Source: Tanypteryx hageni (lineage: Eukaryota > Arthropoda > Insecta > Odonata > Petaluridae). From it: a stretch of DNA of 64,000 nucleotides. Positions 47,201 to 60,000 of the stretch are shown here, one piece after another. The stretch is from positions 59,766,057 through 59,830,056 of the forward strand of contig CM054120.1 of assembly GCA_028673005.1 (NCBI GenBank). Direction: 5' to 3'. The notes under the pieces are model-generated. The model saw only the letters and a program-made list of their open reading frames with translations. It ran no database searches and was not told the origin of the DNA. A program made the position numbers and the translations under genes. Each line of letters starts with the position of its first letter. Position 1 is the stretch's first letter.

Positions 47201-50200
47201 AAATGCTAAAATATAAATCTTTCAAATAAATGAAACCCTTCAAAAGAACGAGCGTCGCAGCTGACACAAGAATGATGCGTCGAAGTTTTACTCATTTGTG
47301 AGGCATACTCAGCAAAATTAGAGATAATTGGAAGAAAAAAGTGTCTGATGAAGTTTAGATAGAAAGCAAAAATATTCAAAGGTGTACGATCGAAAATACA
47401 ATGATTTGGGAAATTTCAACTAGGTCCCCCAAAAATTCCTGGCATATTTCGAAGGGATAAACTTATGAAATTTATGCAGTACCACATCTATTCCAAGAAT
47501 GGAATTTTTGTAAATATAGAATTCTCAACTTGCCTTTGTAGATGATATTTGATTAACATAATTTCAGCGACGTTTGTGAAGTTGCACTTTATATTACGAT
47601 GATCACACTAAACTTCAAGGTGCACCTTTAAATCTCATCAAAATAAAGGATATTGAAACACACAAACAGCACAAAACCACCCTACAAAATAATAACCGAT
47701 AAAAAATTAAATTAAACTTTAATATTTAATTTCCTACAAATTCCCGTAAACTTATGGGCAGCTTTTGTAGTTCTTGGCTAATGATTAGCGTGTGATTCCT
47801 CTATCTTTCCATAAAGAAAACATTCTTGCTTTCATGATTCTTCGAAAATTTACATGACCCATCACTAACAAAGGATAAAGAATGCAGCGAAGATAAACCT
47901 AGTTAGCATGAAATATAGCGAATACGCACTCTCCTTAAGTACCGTAAATCATCCAACAAAAGCAATATACAGCTAATTAGTCTATGGAGCCTTTATCCAT
48001 TGTCAGAAAATCGTGAATTTTTTGGGAATAAAGGGGAGTAGGCTGGACAATAACAGTTTCTATGAACATACCTTATTGACCTCAGATTCAACCGCGACTC
48101 TTTTTCCTTCATCCACTGCGCCCAATCTCTCTCAATTACTAACAAGGTTGAATTGGGTGCGTTTTTCCATGCAAAATGAGACGAATAACTACTATTCTGG
48201 CTGCACATAAGTAGTTTGAAACGAAATCAGGAGGAATTGGCAAATGAGAAACGATCATCGTCACCGAATACAGAAATTAGGAGATTTTGATCAATTTCAT
48301 TTTAATGAGAAGAAATGACTGTGTGAAACATTTTTGAAATAGAGTATTAATCAGTTTGAAATCTGTCTGTAAAAATATGATAAGTTGTATAGAGGACATC
48401 AAAGAAGATTCTATCAATGGAAGAAGAAATTTTGGCGGAAGATGCAAAGTTGAAATTGATTCGAGTGTTGAAGTTACTTTTCTTTCCGAGTATTCTGTTA
48501 AAGATTCAATAGAAAAAATAATCATTTTCCGACACAATTTGAACTTGCTCAATTATTTGCTCATAATGCAACGGTAAGGGCAAGTATTAGCAGCTTGATG
48601 AAAATGGCAACAGAAGCTCGCGGTTAGGTATGTTTCACTGATTAATCGGATACTGAGAGGTTCTCACTCTTTAGTTTCTGTTTCTTAATGATCTGCATCA
48701 CAATAATTAATTAAATAGCGGCGGTTATGCCTGAAGGGGAAGCGAAGACAATTAAACAGATTATCATCGCAGAAATGGTTTGGTAATTGCGTCTGGATAA
48801 GACGTTTAAGAGCTTTTGGATTGAGGTAATTTCTAATCTTTCCTCATAAAAAGAAAGGATTTGTGTTTTACAGAGTAAATGGAAAATGAGAGAAGAGAAA
48901 TTTTCATCGGTTATGGGCACATTAAAATAGATAATTCTTTTACGCAATTTTATGTTGACTGTTTTTCTCAGCTAAGGCGAGTCCGAGATACCAAAAGGAT
49001 AATTCCTTCAATAGAAATTTTAGTATTTTATTTATTTCTGTTTCTGAACATATAAATTTATATTTAAATTTAACGACTTTGAATATTTCACATTATAGCT
49101 TTAAAGCTAGACATTTATTCGGTGGTCTTGCTTCGGAGAAATTTTATCGCATGTAACGAGTGCGTTCCACATATTTTGAATCGCAAAAAGGAATCTGATA
49201 AACTGATACCGAATATGAATAATGTATTCTTTAAAAGTTTGGTGCATACTTTCTAATGCTTTAAAGAAGAGAATTTATTATTTGTTTACTAGAAAACATT
49301 TCATCATGGAAAGAGAAAATTAGATATTTTATCTAAATGCAACATAATTCCAGAACAAGCACTTAATTATAAAATATTGAAACTTTTCCTATTTTCAATA
49401 CTTAAGCGTTTATTTTAGAATGTGTTTTCAACAATTAGACGAGATATATAATTTTCTAATGAATTAATTCCAACATGACAGCGGAGTTAAGAAATGAATC
49501 CACAAATATTTTATCACTTTTTATGTTTATATACATACGATTATATAAAGACGATAATATAATTTCAACGAAGATGTAATTATAAATGGTTATTGTAAAT
49601 CAGATAATAAATTTATTACAAGCGACAAGCGATTAATATGATTGGGAAATTTTAATCATAGTTGGTTTTTATTAGTATGATCAGTTAATTCCACAAAGTG
49701 AATCCTGAACTTATTAATGATATATCCTATTTCTAATATTACCTTTTGATTTAACCAAATTAACGTAGTAGCAAATTTCATTCAGTTTTATCCATTTTCT
49801 GCCAATTAATTTTCCATTATTTGCTTATTATCCGCTTCATGCAACAGCTCGTAGAACCAGTTAAAATGCACTTATGAATATAAAATCCCCTTTCTGTACA
49901 TTTAGTTTACAAATCCATTTTATTTTGTATTTTTGCTAGTTCTATGTTTTTACTAGCAATCCGAAGGAATGACAAGTCGTAGTTAAAAGCGCTCCCAGAT
50001 CCCTCAACATTTTATGGCAACATATCTTTACATAGATAATCCCTTTTTTATCTCTCTGTACAAGTCTCTTCAGAATTTTAGATATTTAAAAAATATTTTT
50101 CTTGACAGATCGGTCTGGAAAACCTTAACGGTTTTTATATTTTCAGCTAGCTTTCGCAGAAGATGATCTTTGCGATTTTCTTGGATATCATATAATTGGT

Positions 50201-51159
50201 CTTATATCCATTAAAATATGATGAGAATCATGCATAAATTTCCCTATTGAGAGTGAAAAGTGTACATTTTATTTATATACAAGGTGTCTACGTTAAATAT
50301 ACACATATGTAACACAGTTTTATAACTGAAGGCTATTATGTGAAATACAAACTGCACATATCGAATGATGAGGTCGACATAATGCGAAAATTTTTACAAC
50401 AATGATTTGTTCGAAATAGTTGGAGATATTCTCTTTGAGATCCGTAATTGTAGATGGATCGCAAACCATATTTACTCGCATGTAAGCCGTTTCTGCACAT
50501 AAGTAAAAGGAGAAATATATCGCGATTGGGTCCAAAACATTCTGGCTAATTAAAAACCACTAATAAACATCAATGAATGTCCAAAAATATTTGTAAATAT
50601 TATTATTTATAATAATTAACTATTTAGGAAAATTATCTGTGACACATCAGCAATATCGCGAGAATTAATTAATTAATTCAGTATAAAGAGACAGATTCAA
50701 ATGTTTAGCCAAACACGCAGCGCGTTAAAAACGCGGGATGTGTGGTTGTTATAGGACATAAGATATTATGTTTTTATATTTCACGTACTGTATATTGAAT
50801 AGTGAGAGCCATTTAGCGGCGTTCTAGTGAAATTTTACGATTCTCTCACATTTTAGAATAATTTTTTCCCTTGCATATAAGTCACGTCATCATTTTGTGA
50901 GTGTAAAATCTGGTATAAATGTCCGGATTGTACGTAAACAAACAAGTTATATTTTTTTTTAATTAACCAAATGTAATTTAGTAAGAGAGGAAAGATCTGA
51001 AAAAACGAAGGGAATATATTACCGACCGAACCACGTAATTCATCTTCCTCCGTCGGTGTCGTTCAAACAAGGACCTCTCGGTTATAATGAGGTTTGTCTT
51101 GTCAAAAATAAAACTCACCTTCTCCGTTATGATATTAATAAATAGGCATTAGCACAGTG
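44252..51159. other. Mostly AT-rich DNA, no gene recognised; island at 45400-46075
   Basis: 44905-45060 is a second copy of the dispersed repeat at 35925-36090. 45400-46075 is GC-richer with open frames on both strands (45393-45647 and 45648-45917 minus, 45814-46071 plus) but no domain, so a regulatory island is possible. From 46076 to 51159 only AT-rich DNA with chance open frames is seen. A (TA)n patch lies near 46960. Confidence 0.4.
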
Positions 51160-51290
51160 TTCAAGAACAAGCACTTAAAAAAGTACTTATCTCAGATATT
51201 TCCATTTGCCACAACAAGGTTATGAAAAACCATGTTGATGGCTATTGGAGATTCCCGAGTTAAGCACTTTTTAACATGCTTGTTCTTGAA
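51160..51290. mobile_element. 131-bp MITE-like inverted repeat
   Basis: TTCAAGAACAAGCACTTAAA at the left and, inverted, TTCAAGAACAAGCATGTTAA at the right match over about 30 bases, extending to AAAGTRCTTA. Non-coding. No clear target duplication, so the superfamily is open. Confidence 0.6.
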
Positions 51291-53056
51291 AATTTCAGCC
51301 ATAATATGATCTCCATAATTCCCTGTTGAGTCAGTATAGTGACATGGAAAGTCTCACAACAAAAAATCGTACTTGAATTTGAAATGCGGTAAAAATTTTC
51401 ACGAACACCCTGTATTTTTTAATAATTCTTCTTAATACGCATGGGTCTCAGAATTCACTGGTTCCGAGCCACAAAATTTCTGAATATTTAGTAGGAAACA
51501 TTTGTCGACCTATTACTATAACCAACGGCCATTCCAAACGTAGTACCAGTGCCACAAGTGGTACCAGATGGTCTACAATGGGGTACCACATAATTGATTT
51601 TGCGTGCATGAAGGCAAGTATATTAGACAACGAAAAGAGACCGTGGTACCAAGGACTTGATCAAACTATCCAAGGGAATCTTATGAAAAAGTTAAAACGG
51701 CACTGCTCTAACCCGAGCAACTAGATTAGTTTAAATCCACTGAATGACCACCATTTTGTGAAACTCCTTAATATGGATCATCGTATGTAAAATTAAATGA
51801 AGTAGTATATAAAGTGGTACTATTTCAAAGTCAAGAAAAAATATACGTCTAGTTTCAACGAAGAATGTCCTTTTTAAAGTAGCAAATATTCACATTACAG
51901 GATTTAAAATAAAACGAGAAGAAGAAGATGTGAAATGGGGAAGGCAGTAAGTACTTGAGGAGGTAATTGTAATAATGAAAGGAAGGAAACAAAGGGGGAT
52001 AAATAAGTGGAGAATTTTCGAGCTCGTCTTATGGCTGAAAACAAATTCAACAAATGCACTTACGTATAAAAATAATATAAAAAATAAACTTTTCAAATGA
52101 ACTAAAATGCGTAAAATAAATGCTTGTGTACACGTCAACAAATCGTATGATTAGCCCATCTCCAAAATTTGTAATTAGGGAGGACCCTTTCAACAACCAT
52201 AAGGGAGTTCGGATCTGGATAGGGTTAGCAGAAAAGTTTCATGGAGCTCAACAATGGCAATGATAGAATCTAACTGCGCCATAAAACCTTTCCTTTATGG
52301 TTGTTAAAAGAGTCCTACCTGATTAAAAATATTGAAGATAAAATAACCAATCGATTTGTTTAGGTGCACTCCAAAATTTATATTACGTGTTTTAGTGCAT
52401 TTGAAATGTACACGTTCAAAAATATTACTTTTTAATTTTATTTAGTTAATAACTTTTAGTTTTACATATACTTTATTCTAGCATTTAATTTACACCTGTG
52501 AATGTACAAATTCAAATACAAGCAAATTAAATTGATATGAAAAAGTGTCATTAAATCGTACTAACGACAGTATGTAGCAAAAATAGCTTCCAATATTTAA
52601 AATTAATTGTTACTCTAGGGAGAAATAGTTGAACTGCACATCAATGCAGGGTATCGGGCGCTGCGGGAGCAACTTGGAAATATGTGAAAAAAGCGTGGTT
52701 TCACCTTATATAATAGTTGGGGCTCCGACCCTACGCACTACGCGCGTCAAACCCGTGCTTCGCTCCTCGAGGCGAATTCGCCCGCTACCCGTGTTCATCT
52801 CCTGGAACCCATCCTGTTGGCATACATTCAAAGTAGAAAATTATATCGAGCCTCATTTCCCCGTTCCCTCTTAGCAGACGACACGTTTAACACCATATTC
52901 ATTTCTCTATCAATTAAGTGTTTGTTTCTCAGACCTTTAATTTGAAATATGATAACGCAAACGCAACCGATTTTTCGATAGATGAATCAGAAAAGAAAGC
53001 TTTCGGCATGAATGGACGGCAAATTTGGTTTCCTGAAGGGGGAGTGGTTTCAATAT
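51291..53056. other. No gene; contains a MITE-like element and a GC-richer island at 52629-52870
   Basis: Near 51397-51412 an ACACCCTGTAT word resembles the ACAGGGTGT ends of some arthropod DNA elements. The island 52629-52870 is GC-rich with an open frame of 81 codons and no domain. The element at 52177-52320 is listed separately. Confidence 0.4.
52177..52320. mobile_element. 144-bp MITE-like inverted repeat
   Basis: AGGGAGGACCCTTTCAACAA at the left and, inverted, AGGTAGGACTCTTTTAACAA at the right continue as CCATAARGG, giving ends of about 29 bp with few mismatches. The body is non-coding. Flanks share only ATT, so the target duplication is unsure. Confidence 0.6.
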
Positions 53057-53060
53057 TTAA

Positions 53061-53577
53061 CCCTTCCATTTTGGACCCCACACATATATTTTGCTCATCA
53101 TCTGCTTAATTTGCGTTCCACTTGGCTCCGGATTTTTTTATTTGTCGAAAATTTATTTAGGAGCGTTCCTATGATCGCGAATTGATTTATTTTCATTTCA
53201 GATTAGTCGAAAAAATAAAAAAGCGATTGGGGTCCAAAATGTACCCCGAAATTTTATTGCACAAAATCGATAAAAATAACATGCGAAGAATGAAATTAAG
53301 ATTAGTTTTCCTATTTAACATGTTCAACATATTTAAAAATTTTCCACGTATGCTTAATGGAATTTTCAGTCGAATTTTAATCAAAATATATTTCTAAAAA
53401 TGTAGTTGTTAATGAAGTACAAGTACATCATACACTGTTTTTATGCTTGAAAATTAATTTTAGGTCTACTAGAGGTTCAATTTCACCTAACAAATATAAA
53501 AGAACATTAATTCTCATAGGGTATATTTTGTACCTTTATTGGTAGAAAACGGGTGAAACAGTCCGGTAATACAAGGG
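53061..53577. mobile_element. piggyBac-type MITE between TTAA sites
   Basis: TTAA (53057-53060) is followed by CCCTTCCATTTTGGAC. At the other side GGTAATACAAGGG is followed by TTAA (53578-53581), giving the inverted end CCCTTGTATTACCGGAC. The ends agree at the outer CCCTT and in ATT and GGAC. A subterminal word GGGGTCCAAAATG recurs inverted (53066 and 53229), as in elements with internal repeats. The 517-bp body has no transposase. Confidence 0.5.
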
Positions 53578-53581
53578 TTAA

Positions 53582-54446
53582 AAGACTTTCTAATTTACCC
53601 ATAGATAGATTCATCCGAATAATGAACTCATTCGCGGTAATGTTTACCGTTAAAATATATTATAGCGTATAAATAGTTGTAATGTGTTTAAATGAAGAAC
53701 GTATCTTAGTTTCACATCTTAGTTTCAGCATATGTAATTATTAATAATTATTCATTCCTCGGTATCGATCCCTTCGCACTTTGATCATCACTCCCGTTCA
53801 GTTATTTCGCATAGCTCGCTCAGTTGCCCTCGCGTTTTCAGAATTTCATGTCCGTCTGCTTTCCTTAATCTCTTGAAGGAAAATGTGTCTTATTTTTTTC
53901 CATCTCGTCCCAATTTTCATCCCTGTTTTAGATAAATTGACCGTGTATGCTCTACATTAAGCAGCACGTACCTTCCACCCTCTCACCTCCGTCCCATGCC
54001 ATAATTAACCGTACTGCCAGCTCTTCCCTTCCAGCCTCCTTTTAAAAATATTCGGATTAAAATATAAAACAAATGATTAAAAAAAGAAGGATACATTTAA
54101 TTAGGTATTTATTATTTTTTGTGCTCTACCGAACTAAAAAAAATTCAAAACGATACGTCAAACTGTTCTCGATTTATAGGGAATTTTTGTTTAGAAATTC
54201 TAAACTTTTTTGGCATTTAAAAATCTAAAATTTTGTGTTTTCAGAATTTTTTTGCTAATTTTAACCCAATGAAAGGCTTTATGCAAAATTTCAGGGACCT
54301 AAGGTCCAGCGGCTTGAGCTGGAGGTTTTCATCAGTCAGCCAGTCAGTAACAACCGTCCATATATATGAAATATTACAGACTAGTGTAATTGCCCGTCAA
54401 AAACGATGAGTATGCATGAATAAAGTATAAAATTCAAATTATTGCA
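53582..54446. other. No gene recognised
   Basis: AT-rich sequence with a slightly pyrimidine-rich part near 53940-54040. I see nothing else. Confidence 0.5.
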
Positions 54447-54870
54447 CTCCCTTCCTCTCCCTCCCTCTCCCTCGCTCTCCCTCCCTCTTCCTCCCTCCCT
54501 CTCCCTCCCTCTCCCTCCATCTCCATCCCTCTCCCTCCCTCTCCCTTCCTCTCCGTCCCTCTCCGTCCCTCTCCCTCCCTATCCCTCCCTCTCCCTCCCT
54601 CTCCCTCCCTCTCACTCCCTCTCCCTCCATCTCCCTCCCTCTCCCTCCCTCTCCCTCCCTCTCCCTCCTCTCCCTCCCTCTCCCTCCCTCTCCCTCCCTC
54701 TCCCTCCCTCTCCCTCCCTCTCCCTCCCTCTCCCTCCCTCTCCATCCCTCCTCCTCCCTCTTCCTCCCTCTCCCTCCCTCTCCCTCCCTCTCCCTCCCTC
54801 TCCCTCCCTCTCCCTCCCTCTCCCTCCCTCTCCCTCCCTCCCCCTCTCTCCCTCTCTCTTCCCCTTCTTC
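54447..54870 (+). repeat. 10-bp-period satellite (TCCCTCCCTC)n
   Basis: About 42 units of the decamer TCCCTCCCTC, cleanest at 54661-54840, run over some 420 bases. One strand is all purine (GAGGGAGGGA). All frames are open because there are no stops, producing meaningless Pro/Ser/Leu- or Glu/Gly/Arg-rich chains on the two strands. Confidence 0.95.
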
Positions 54871-55952
54871 CCTTCCTATATAGTTATCTAAATCCAATTT
54901 AACGTAAGTAATTTTATGAATCCAGCAACAATTAATTTGGTTGTACTTGGTTACGAAAGATTTTTTTCTCAAATGACTTAAATTGTTTTGTGTTCACGTC
55001 CGCTCGAAAATTCAACGCAGTAATTTTAGTACGTGGATTCCATTTCTGGGGACAGAAAAGCATTTTAAACGCCACATCACCGTCAACGAAAATAATTCTG
55101 AAGCTGGGTGTATCTTAATGACAAAAAAGAAGACCATGGATATATTTCTTCAAGTACTGAAAAACAGCGAATACGCATTCTTCATGATCACTTCGTAAGT
55201 ATAATATTATTCGATTAAGAACGCATATTTCAATTTAAATGCAATGAAGAATGATAGGTGCATAAACATGAACGACTAATAAATTGATTTCCCAAACTAT
55301 GAAACATTATAACATTGCATCGCTTTCATTTTTAGCTTAGGATATATTGGTAATGCCCGAGTCATATCGTCCCTGTACATTCGGCTGTGGATCGCACGGG
55401 CCTCGCCGTATTTCTATTAATGGGCGCGAGATTACTACATCCGGAACACGTGCAAAGAGCTTGTATCGCTGAGTCATCCACACGTGTAGGTGTGGCACTC
55501 TTTTGCGCAGCAGCACGATAAAGTAATTTGACCAAAACATCAGCCTTTTTTCACAATTAACGAATAACGGCCCGATCGTGACTGCTGGCAAGGAGCTGAG
55601 GGATTGTGAAAGTTCTTGAAGATTTCTCACGCACTAACAGCCAGAGTTGGCTCGACAAAGGCGATCATAAAAACCTCAAAATATCCGCTTTGTGGCGGGC
55701 GGGATTAGGAAAGTTCTAGATGCCTGCGTATCAGGGGGCCGGTTCCGCGAAGGCAGCCACCATCTCGAAACTTCCGCTCAGAAAGCAATGCCGGGATGAT
55801 TTCATTCCAAGAGTATTTAAGCGCGTCATTTTTAGGATGCGATGTCCTTCTGGATCCAACAGTGAATGTGATATATATAATCCCTTCCAATTGCCTCAGT
55901 TCTTTTAAGACTGAAAAGTGAGTTATGCCAGTAGTCAGCATGCCTCCTAAGG
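54871..55952. other. No gene recognised; GC-richer island at 55370-55900
   Basis: 55370-55900 is GC-balanced. It has open frames on the minus strand (55337-55630, 55705-55941) and one on plus (55720-55908), without known domains. It adjoins the truncated LINE at 55953 and could be another decayed repeat or a regulatory element. Confidence 0.4.
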
Positions 55953-56801
55953 TCGGTATTCATGGCAGAATTAGAGGATGGGTTGAAAACGCTAGACTGG
56001 GAAGAAAAATGTATGAAGGTAAATGGGGATTGTCTGAGTCACCTGCACTTTACCGATGGCATCATATTATTTGCATGGAGCCCAGAGGAGCTCTGTAGAG
56101 GAAAGGCGGAATTGGAACGAGCTAGCTGAAAAGATGGGCTAAAAATAAATCATAATAAAACAAAAGTCATGCAGAAGTCCTTCACTATCCCTGAGAAGAA
56201 ATGTAGCAAAGGAGCAGTATTAGAGGAGGTCACCACCACCACCCTTGGGTTAGCTTAACGCTACGGATGGATCACTTTCTGGAGATATCAACAGGAGAGT
56301 GAAGAAGGGAAGGAGTGCGATCGAACGAAATGTAAATATCTTCAAACTAAATATCTCAGTCTAACTAAAAAGAAGATTGCAAGAGCAATATGTTCTGCCC
56401 GTTCTAACGTAGGAATGTGAAACATGGGCCATGAATGCCAATATAGCCCAGCGCTTACAAATATCGGAGAGGGGCATGGAGAGATGTATGCTAGGGATCA
56501 CGCGAAGAGAGACCGCAAAAGGAATATAAAAGACGAGAGTATGTGGCGTAATTAAAAGAATAAAAGCCCTAAAGGGGCAGTGAGTGGATAATATTGCTAG
56601 AAAAAATGATCAGCGTTGGGCCTATAATGTCATCGAATATATCCTAAAAATCATAAAGAGGCCGAAAGACAGATGGGACAGAGAACTTGTGAAGTTCTTA
56701 GGGCCTAATTGGAGGAGGGAGGCAGTTGACAGGAAAAACCTGGAGGTGTCTGGGGGCGGCTCTCGTCTCTCTATTGATTAAAACGGCTGATGATGATGAT
56801 A
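55953..56801 (+). pseudogene. 5'-truncated RTE-type LINE fragment (RT C-terminal half)
   Basis: Translated pieces include AELEDGLKTLDWEEK, the catalytic box region HLHFTDGIILFAWSPEEL (YADD motif spoiled to FTDG) and DGLKINHNKTKVM. Then come a MERCMLGITRRE-like tail and GHIARK-style sequence with IARKNDQRWAYNVIEY and FLGPNWRREAVDR (56584-56781). Several stops and frameshifts break it. It ends in TGATGATGATGAT (about 56790), the RTE-type tail. It belongs to a different family from the LINE at 29.4-32.5 kb, since the C-terminal sequences are unlike. Left-truncation is the usual fate of LINE copies. Confidence 0.75.
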
Positions 56802-58140
56802 TTATTATAATAGCGCGTAATACGGGCATGTTCCGCAAATTTATATTTGCCTATCAATCACAGCTTCTTCCATTTAAGTCACAAAATATGACCCATAACT
56901 AAACAATAGCAAAGCTAGGCCGTATCACACCTACCGCAAGTTTGATCAATATCTTGCAAAATTATAATTACAGCGTTATTTATTGGCGTCTTTCCGTTTA
57001 AAAATAACGCGCTAATAAAGTTCGTCAATTCTCTGGAAGCTAAACAGTTTTAAACTCAATATCTCCATTCTCATTGAAAATGGAAATTACATTATTACCT
57101 ATTTTTATTTATTAAAATGACGTGACTATGAAGTTTACATGACTGAAAAACAAATTGATTCAAATTTTGGATAAGTGTATGATTAATCATAAAATTAATC
57201 AAATCAAAATTATTTTATTTGGTAAGGAAATGACTTCCAGTATATTATCGATTGATAGGTATCTAAATTAGTAAACATCAATAAATTTACGTTCCCTTTT
57301 CCAAGCTCGTTAATCATAGACGCAAATAGTTTTAGAGATCTTATATTTATAGGTAATGAATTGAATTTAACTCTGTGTTAGATGAACGTGTCTTTCAACT
57401 AGAGTCGTATTAGGTAGCATAAGGGTTAAGCAATCTATTTCTGTTATGCTGATCCCATTTTAAAAATGGCTATATAGTGCATAGAGATCGTATACCAGCA
57501 GGAATACAAAAGTAGAGAAAGCGGGTGTGGTAAAGGTTTTGTTATAACCAGAATAAGGATGGAAAATAGCAAGATATATTAAGGTTGTTGAAAGATAGAG
57601 GGGGAAGAACGGCCGAGATAGGGTATGGACAAATGACGGGATAGTTCCAGTTAGTAGGTTAGAGAGAGAAGGGAGAAAGAAGAAGTTTTGTGGAGGCATT
57701 TGCAGGATAAAGGCATAAAGAAGGAGTTCTGAGGAGAAAAAGATGAAGGGATTTGAACGTAAGGAGTTTATGAATAAAAGGGATTTTGAGTTGAGCAACC
57801 AAGTTAGGAAGAGGGAAGGATTAAAGGGGATGGAGTAGGAGGAGGAAAGGAAATGCGTGTAAAGGAAGAGAAAATGAGATGTGAATAATAAACCTACGAG
57901 CCTGGATATCATGATGGAAGAAATTTCTTAATCATTTTTTTTAAATGTCGGTGATATAGTAAGAATAAATGCCGGTTTCAAATTATTTTCATTGACTGTA
58001 GAAAGGATGAGCACCCCCATTATGAGAGTTTCTATATATTGAGAGATTAAAAAAGAAGGGTTTGATAATAAACACTTTTATTAGTTTATTTTAGGTGAGT
58101 ACGGTTAACACTATTCAAAACGAGAGGAATAAATTTGTCT
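56802..58140. other. AT-rich DNA, no gene recognised
   Basis: A word CATAAGGGTTAA at about 57419 could be a lone piggyBac-type end, since its inverse starts TTAACCCTTATGCTACC. 57460-57912 is purine-rich with a minus-strand open frame of no recognised family. Confidence 0.4.
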
Positions 58141-58148
58141 ATCTATAC

Positions 58149-58461
58149 CAGTGGTGGGCAAACTACGGCATTTTGTGCGGCCCGCGTTGTCATTATGAAA
58201 ATGAACCGTGGATAGTAATCCGGGTGAATTCACATTTCTTGGCTAAAGTAATGACCGGAAAACCTTTTCTAATGAAGCTATGGCGCTAAAATATATTTAA
58301 TAATTGATTTTTATTTATAAAATATTTCGTAGTTTTTTAAGTAACTTCCGATGTGAAACCTAATGCGGCCACTGAAACATTTGCGTATATTAATGCTGCC
58401 CGCCTACGCACCCGCGACTAATAATCTGACCCGCTTCGTAAAAAAGTTTTCCCACCCCTGA
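58149..58461. mobile_element. hAT-type MITE with 8-bp target duplication
   Basis: The left end CAGTGGTGGGCAAACTACGG and inverted right end CAGGGGTGGGAAAACTTTTT are typical hAT ends. The flanks ATCTATAC (58141-58148) and ATTTATAC (58462-58469) match at 7 of 8 bases. The left part continues with a TGCGGCCCGC word seen in many hAT elements. The 313-bp body has no transposase. Confidence 0.85.
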
Positions 58462-58469
58462 TTTATACG

Positions 58470-59940
58470 AGGGCGAAGAATTGTTGCACAAATTGATTAA
58501 AAATTGACTATTAATAAAAAATGTAGATATAGGAAATAGTTGAATGAAAGTTAAAAACTCCAGCCAAAAAACAAGTAGTAATAGCCCGATGCATTTCGCC
58601 CACTAAGTGGGCATCTTCAAAGGCGACGTTCCTTCGACAGCGACCAAAGTCGACTGTGCCGGAGTGGAGAGACCAAGGGTGGAGAAAAAGAGAGAAAGAG
58701 GAAGGAGAGGGAGAGGAAGGAGAGAAAGGAAGGAGAGAGAGGAGGGATAGAGGGGAGATAGAAGGGATTTGTTTGTTTGTGTGGAATTTCTGGCTAATAA
58801 ACCTCTTGGATTATTATAGCTATGACTCTTTACACACCAAAAACACTCACAAGGGAGGGAGAAAACCCAGAGCCCGCATTAGCCTATTCTTTACGAAGAG
58901 AGACAGAAGTGAGAGAGGAAGGATATGGAGGAGGACGAGAGAGAGAGAGAGAGGAAAAGTGAGAGAGAGAAGGAGTGAGGGAGAGAGAATGGTAGGAGAG
59001 AACGAAGGGAGAGATAGAGGAGGGCGAGAGAGAGAGGAGGGCGAGAGAGAGAGAGGAGGGCGAGAGAAAGGAGGGTGTGGAGAGGATAGAGAGAGAGAGG
59101 GGAGAGAGGAGTGAGAAAGATGACTGAAAGAGAAGAGAATGGGGTAGGAAAGGGAAGGAGAAGGAAAGGAGACAGAAGAGTTAAAGAGAAGTGAGAGAGA
59201 GAGAGAGAGAGGTAAGGAGGTTAAGAGGATGTTGGTCAGCAGAAAGGTGCAAAGAGGAAATTTCATGATGGTGCGAAAGAGGAAAAAGGCAGGATTTCTC
59301 GTATGCAGAAAGGTTTAAAAAGAGTATTTGAGAGAAAGATGAGGAACAGCGAAAGTGGAATAGGAGGGGATGTAGAAGAAAAGCAAAGGCAAAGGACGAG
59401 GGCGAAGAGGAGAGAAAGATGGAAGATTCAGATCCATAGAAAATCTCTCCTCCCTTCCCTCTTCCGCATCCCGAGATGACGGGAATGGGTTCGGGAATGA
59501 CGTCACTGCAGACGTCACCGCCACCTCCCTTATCGCTTCCTCCTCCCAGTGCCGATTCTAATGGCTCTTTCCTCCTCCCTGCCGTCCACACGGCGGTGGT
59601 CCTTTGCCCACCACCGTACCTAACGAGGAGGCCAGGTGAGGGAGGGAGGATAGAGGCGAGAGAGGGGAAAGGTGGGTAGGGGTTTGACTTATACGAGAGG
59701 AGTGTGTTGGAGGGGAGAGAAAGGGGGTTTCTTGGTGTGAGCGCCATGTGTGCGGCGTCATTGCGGGAGAGACGGAAAGCTCGGCTCCGCAGTTGCGATT
59801 CTACAGAATCAGCGAGAGGGGCGGAGGAGAAGGTAATGCCATTGTATGGCTGCTTCGTCTCGCGTACCGACCCCGGAGAAGGAACATGCGCGGAAGGGAC
59901 GCATATGAACACGGTATAGCCTCGTTAATAAAAACTCCCT
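58470..59940. other. GA-rich tract followed by GC-rich island
   Basis: 58656-59230 is mostly purine on the plus strand, with many GAGAGA and GAGGGCGAGAGA words. 59420-59930 is GC- and CpG-rich with open frames on both strands (59181-59912 minus, 59704-59919 plus) and no domain. It mirrors the layout at 17541-18360. Possible promoter or regulatory DNA. Confidence 0.4.
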
Positions 59941-60000
59941 AGGGGCTTATAAATGTCCTGCTTTGTAATACAGAAGTTTGTAATAAAGAGGTATAAACGT

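Noticed and set aside
54434..54972. Long open frames on both strands over the decamer satellite
   Set aside because: The repeat contains no stop codons in any frame; products are pure low-complexity repeats.
55337..55941. Minus-strand open frames of 97 and 78 codons
   Set aside because: No motif I can name; kept only as a GC-richer island of unknown nature.
59181..59912. 243-codon minus-strand open frame
   Set aside because: Half lies in GA-rich simple sequence; the rest has no recognised domain and competing frames on plus.
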